Program-made: the position numbers and the translations under genes
Part shown: piece by piece, positions 60,534 to 64,000 of the stretch
Numbering within the stretch: the stretch's first letter is position 1
Layout of the letters: each line of letters opens with the position of its first letter
DNA from: Rhyzopertha dominica
Taxonomy: Eukaryota; Arthropoda; Insecta; Coleoptera; Bostrichidae
Assembly: GCA_025024175.1 (NCBI GenBank)
Contig: QCXZ01000003.1
Location: forward strand, 53,338,023-53,402,022
Length of the DNA stretch: 64,000 nt
Direction of reading: 5' to 3'
The notes under the pieces: generated by a model
Told to the model about the DNA's origin: nothing
What the model saw: the letters and a program-made list of their open reading frames with translations, nothing else
The model's database searches: none

Positions 60534-63422
60534 ATGTTGCCCACAACGGGATTTTTTAAAGACATTGAATGCCCGTTTTTAGAAGATAACTGTGATAGGC
60601 CGTATTGTCACTTCAGACACAGGAAGAAAAATGCTGAAAGCTGTGATTCCCCAAAACAAGAGCCTTCTACAGAAACAATCGCTGAAGTCCCAACATATAA
60701 TCCAACACCGAAAAGTCAATTAGCCAATTCGAGAAACCACAGTCACATTCCTATACAGTATGTACCAGATATGGCTAGATTACCTGAACGCAGCTCACGG
60801 AAGTTGTCGACACAATTACCAATCTACAACCCAACACCGTTAAGTCTGTTAAGCACAACTAACAAAGTGAATACTGATAAGACTGAAGCAGAGAATGATG
60901 GTGACCGTTACAGTAATGTTGTAGTTAATTTTTCCAACAAGGAGTATAATCCAAATGAACCTCTTAGACCTAAGGAAGACATAGACTTTGAAGATCTCTC
61001 AAACGAATTTGATATGATAGATGAAATTATTCATGATTTTGATGAAGAGGAACATGATGAAAAGGCTGTAGATGTGGAAATAAAAGAAACTGAAACTATT
61101 AGTTCGGATGCTCATCCTGAGAGCAGTAAAACCCCAATAATAGAAGTAGAAAAAAAGGACTACAAAGACCAATCGGTTTCTTCACAAGAGAAAAAGTCAC
61201 GTCATAGTGAGAAGAATAATAAACAGAACAGTGAAAAACATAAGAAGATACACAAGGATAAGCATTCTAAAGAAAAATCAAGTAGTCATGATAAAAAAGA
61301 CAAGTACCGTTCATCCAAACACAAACATAAAGAAAAAGANAAACACCGAAGTAGCAGCAAACATGNGAAAAATGATAAACATAAAAGTGACCATAGCAAA
61401 AAGCACAAAGAAAAGGAGCGAGACAATAATAAGAAACATAAATCAAGTGGTTCCACTTCTAAACGAAACACTGTTATTAAAGAAACTAAGGAGAAATATA
61501 CTACAGGTACTGAATCTGATAATGATGAGGATCTTGGAAATGATTTGTGCGATCCAGAAACAGACTATGATTCTGAAGACGATACCATGCAAGAATGCTA
61601 CAAAATATTTACAGAATACAAACCAGAACAACCAAATATATTGCCAATTCCAAAAGCTGAAAATAGAGAAGTAATCACTAATGAATTTAATCCTATTAAG
61701 AAACGAGTTGCGCATGAAAAAGCGGAAAGCATAATTCCAAAAATCCCACGAATTACTCCAAAAACAACAGCAAATCCAGGAAATGTCATGTTTAACCGCT
61801 TTAAAGTAGCACGGCAAATGCAAGCAAATAATGAACAGAACAATATAATTAATGAGATAGAACGTGAAATGGTTCAAAGAAACTTAAAACCTGATGCCAG
61901 GCCGGCTGCAAAGGTCAAGCAACCAGTTAAGGTCGCTCAAAATTTAAAAGCTGGTATTGTGAAGAAGAATATTGTTCCTAGCAACCAGCCGTCTATGCAA
62001 AGCACATCGTTAGTAGACGACATACTAGCAGGCAATGCAAAGCCGAAAAGGATTGCTCCGGTACAGAATGTCATGTCGTTACAGCGAGCCAAGGCAAGAA
62101 TTGATGAACTGGCACGACAAAAAGCAGCCAACACTATCAAGAAAACTCTGCCACAGACTGTGGCTAAAGGATCAAGTAGAACAGCCCATGTACCAGACAT
62201 TTCTCTGTCCGATATACCTGATGTATTGCAGGCAGAAAAATCAAAATTGCCCGTTAACGTAAGAACCAGGTATTTAACCATGATTGCAGATGAATGTCTT
62301 AAACTATACCTTCTGAAGGAAGATGCGTATCAAAGAGCTTTAAACGAGGAGTTCAAATGCTATGAACGATGTAAGGTGCTGATAACATATCGTAATTCCG
62401 CAGTGTTATCTATAAACCGACTGAGGAAGGAAGTTCAAGAGCGGGAAAAATTAGGACTTGGACCCATCGCCAGTGGTGATAAGGTGGCTGGAGATCAAAA
62501 CTCAGAATTGAAGGGTAAGAAATTTTATGAAAACATCCAACATTTTCTGATGACCGAAGAAGAACTAGTTCTACATGGTTATCCCCGAGAGAGTTTTGTG
62601 CCAGGTCGTGCGGTAATATCGAACCAGAAACAATCAAAGGTATCCAACTTAAGGGATAATGAACGTGTGTGCGTGAGGTGTTCAAAAGTGTATTACGTGG
62701 ATAAAGACGGATTGCCATTAAATGACCAAGAGTGTATGTATCATCCATTAAAGAAAAGGACTTTACGAGGTGAACGTATATATTTGTGCTGTAAAAGTAG
62801 CGATGATGCGGGTTGCGCTACGTCTCATACTCATGTCACTGAAATGTTCAACGAAGCCGAACTCGAAGGTTTCCAAACTACAATGGAGCCGGAATACGAG
62901 GAGGACCCTCGTAGTTATGCTGTTTACGCGTTGGACTGTGAAATGTGTTATACTACTAAAGGCTTAGAACTTACTAGGGTAACCGTTGTGGACACTGATT
63001 GTAAAACTGTATACGAATCTTTAGTAAAACCACTTAATCCCATTATCGATTATAACACAAGGTTTTCGGGTATAACCAAGGAACAAATGGACAGAACTAG
63101 TACAAGTATTTTACAAGTGCAGGCAAATATTCTTCATTTATGCAATTCCAAAACAATTTTAATCGGTCATAGTTTGGAATCCGACATGAAGGCTTTAAAA
63201 ATTGTCCACAGTAGTGTTATCGATACATCTGTAATGTTTCCCCATAAACTTGGCCTACCACATAAACGTGCCCTCCGGAATTTAGCCAACGAGTATCTGA
63301 GTAAAATTATACAAAATGATGTTAGTGGACATGACAGTGCGGAAGATGCCTTAACTTGTATGGAGCTTGTGATATGGAAAGTAAAAGAGGATCTAAAGGT
63401 AAAAGGAATTAAAGCTACGTAA
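60534..63422 (+). CDS. REXO1: REXO1-like RNA exonuclease (Elongin A-binding protein 1 type)
   Basis: Single-exon gene of 962 residues. The start at 60534 is chosen because MLPTTGFFKDIECPF matches the REXO1 N-terminus; the frame is open 57 bp further upstream. A CCCH finger (C13, C20, C25, H29, ending CHFRH) comes first. A disordered Lys/Ser/His-rich middle follows (about 200-320) with acidic patches. The REXO1 domain then includes ERVCVRCSKVYYVDKDG and YLCCKSSDDAGC. At the C-terminus is a DEDDh 3'-5' exonuclease with D801 and E803 (ALDCEMCYTTKGLELTRVT), D884 (IGHSLESDMKALK), H933 and D938 (HDSAEDA), so all catalytic residues are present. Vertebrate REXO1 binds Elongin A; the exonuclease domain is shared with nuclear RNA-processing enzymes. 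AATAAA is at 63548. Two N bases fall in the Lys-rich region. Confidence 0.93.
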   Translation: MLPTTGFFKDIECPFLEDNCDRPYCHFRHRKKNAESCDSPKQEPSTETIAEVPTYNPTPKSQLANSRNHSHIPIQYVPDMARLPERSSRKLSTQLPIYNPTPLSLLSTTNKVNTDKTEAENDGDRYSNVVVNFSNKEYNPNEPLRPKEDIDFEDLSNEFDMIDEIIHDFDEEEHDEKAVDVEIKETETISSDAHPESSKTPIIEVEKKDYKDQSVSSQEKKSRHSEKNNKQNSEKHKKIHKDKHSKEKSSSHDKKDKYRSSKHKHKEKXKHRSSSKHXKNDKHKSDHSKKHKEKERDNNKKHKSSGSTSKRNTVIKETKEKYTTGTESDNDEDLGNDLCDPETDYDSEDDTMQECYKIFTEYKPEQPNILPIPKAENREVITNEFNPIKKRVAHEKAESIIPKIPRITPKTTANPGNVMFNRFKVARQMQANNEQNNIINEIEREMVQRNLKPDARPAAKVKQPVKVAQNLKAGIVKKNIVPSNQPSMQSTSLVDDILAGNAKPKRIAPVQNVMSLQRAKARIDELARQKAANTIKKTLPQTVAKGSSRTAHVPDISLSDIPDVLQAEKSKLPVNVRTRYLTMIADECLKLYLLKEDAYQRALNEEFKCYERCKVLITYRNSAVLSINRLRKEVQEREKLGLGPIASGDKVAGDQNSELKGKKFYENIQHFLMTEEELVLHGYPRESFVPGRAVISNQKQSKVSNLRDNERVCVRCSKVYYVDKDGLPLNDQECMYHPLKKRTLRGERIYLCCKSSDDAGCATSHTHVTEMFNEAELEGFQTTMEPEYEEDPRSYAVYALDCEMCYTTKGLELTRVTVVDTDCKTVYESLVKPLNPIIDYNTRFSGITKEQMDRTSTSILQVQANILHLCNSKTILIGHSLESDMKALKIVHSSVIDTSVMFPHKLGLPHKRALRNLANEYLSKIIQNDVSGHDSAEDALTCMELVIWKVKEDLKVKGIKAT

Positions 63423-63547
63423 TTTGTTATATGTTCTTGAACTCTCTCAGTTGTAATTCTAATAAGTCAAATGTTCAACTGCTGCATATTCGGGAATATG
63501 CTACTTTTATTTATTTATTGTTCAAATTTACTATGTATATGATGTTC

Positions 63548-63553
63548 AATAAA
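63548..63553 (+). promoter_or_regulatory. Candidate poly(A) signal of REXO1-like gene
   Basis: AATAAA 126 bp past the stop codon, the first canonical hexamer downstream. Confidence 0.6.
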
Positions 63554-63604
63554 GGAGCATTTTTCGTATAATTTATTGTTTGGGATTAAGCAACACACTA
63601 AGAC

Positions 63605-63841
63605 ATGTTATTCAATGAAAGTGATCTGGAAGCAAAAAAAATAAAGGAAGTATGGCAATCTGTTTCTTTGAAAATGAGCCGCACATTAATAAGCATACGG
63701 AATGGCCGGATTTTGAAAACCCTTTATGCTATCGCTTTGAGGAACAGAATTTTTGGTAAAAACGTACCCAAAAAGTTGATTAAAAATATTTTTAACTTTT
63801 TAGATTACCCACTAAGGGTCGTTATAAATAATAATACATAA
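63605..63841 (+). CDS. Short frame or last exon, possibly SOCS-box-like
   Basis: A 78-residue frame downstream of REXO1. The segment LYAIALRNRIF followed by VPKKLIKNIFNFLDYP has a spacing reminiscent of a SOCS box (basic ALR helix, then LPLPxxLxxYL). It has good amphipathic pattern and no repeats. It could be a small gene, an exon of a gene running off the window, or chance. No firm homology is recognised. Confidence 0.25.
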   Translation: MLFNESDLEAKKIKEVWQSVSLKMSRTLISIRNGRILKTLYAIALRNRIFGKNVPKKLIKNIFNFLDYPLRVVINNNT

Positions 63842-64000
63842 CCTATTTTAGAGCTTTATCATAAAATGATGCTTACTACCGCTACCTATATAAAGAAATC
63901 AATCTTGTAACAATTAACGGTAAATCTTAATTTAATTGGAAATTCCCCGAATACGAGTCCTAGTTTATTAAATTTTAGTGAGATGTTTAACAGATATAGT

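Noticed and set aside
61207..61877. Several overlapping frames on both strands inside the REXO1-like gene
   Set aside because: Shadows of the Lys/Ser-rich coding stretch.
1..64000. CRISPR arrays, operons, ribosome binding sites, rRNA or tRNA genes
   Set aside because: The sequence is eukaryotic with spliced genes; no CRISPR-like spaced repeats were seen, and I found no convincing RNA gene by eye. A tRNAscan or Infernal run would be needed to exclude small RNA genes.

Overview
This window is insect genomic DNA: AT-rich, with genes split by GT-AG introns and with abundant transposon debris. The gene set (laminin alpha, Nrdp1/elgi, USP36/scrawny, THUMPD1, REXO1-like, an ionotropic receptor) is typical of arthropods, and the ionotropic receptor points to an insect. 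A beetle or similar repeat-rich insect is plausible, but the order cannot be fixed from sequence alone. Isolated N bases show a draft assembly.

Layout, left to right. (1) 1-12.7 kb, + strand: the 3' half of a USP36/scrawny-type deubiquitinase (three exons). Its two introns carry a hAT-type MITE, a nested palindromic element, a LINE reverse-transcriptase relic and a pogo/Tigger-like relic. (2) 15.3-16.2 kb, - strand: a single-exon THUMPD1 (tRNA acetylation adaptor). (3) 17.5-19.0 kb: two inverted-repeat elements, one of them a second copy of the hAT-type MITE. (4) 19.4-21.9 kb, + strand: a complete five-exon Nrdp1/RNF41 (elgi) E3 ligase. (5) 24.96-26.7 kb, - strand: a decayed non-LTR retrotransposon. 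(6) 27.5-31.6 kb, - strand: a six-exon ionotropic receptor of 473 residues. (7) 32.8-37.9 kb: an LTR retrotransposon with almost identical LTRs that carries gag but no recognisable pol. (8) 38.1-55.1 kb, - strand: the 3' fourteen exons of laminin alpha (coiled coil plus five LG domains). Mariner, LINE and MITE relics lie in its introns. (9) 58.1-60.0 kb: a P-element-like transposon with a THAP domain, good terminal inverted repeats, one in-frame stop and a shortened C-terminus. (10) 60.5-63.4 kb, + strand: a single-exon REXO1-like RNA exonuclease.

The host genes are mostly unrelated housekeeping or cell-surface genes and do not form a functional cluster. The most notable genomic point is that laminin alpha runs off without its 5' exons although 9 kb of sequence follows. 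REXO1 and the P-like element must therefore sit inside a very long laminin intron, or the assembly is joined wrongly there. The novelty in this window lies mainly in mobile elements: the gag-only LTR element, the palindrome inside a palindrome, and two or more small MITE families whose copies can be paired within the window.
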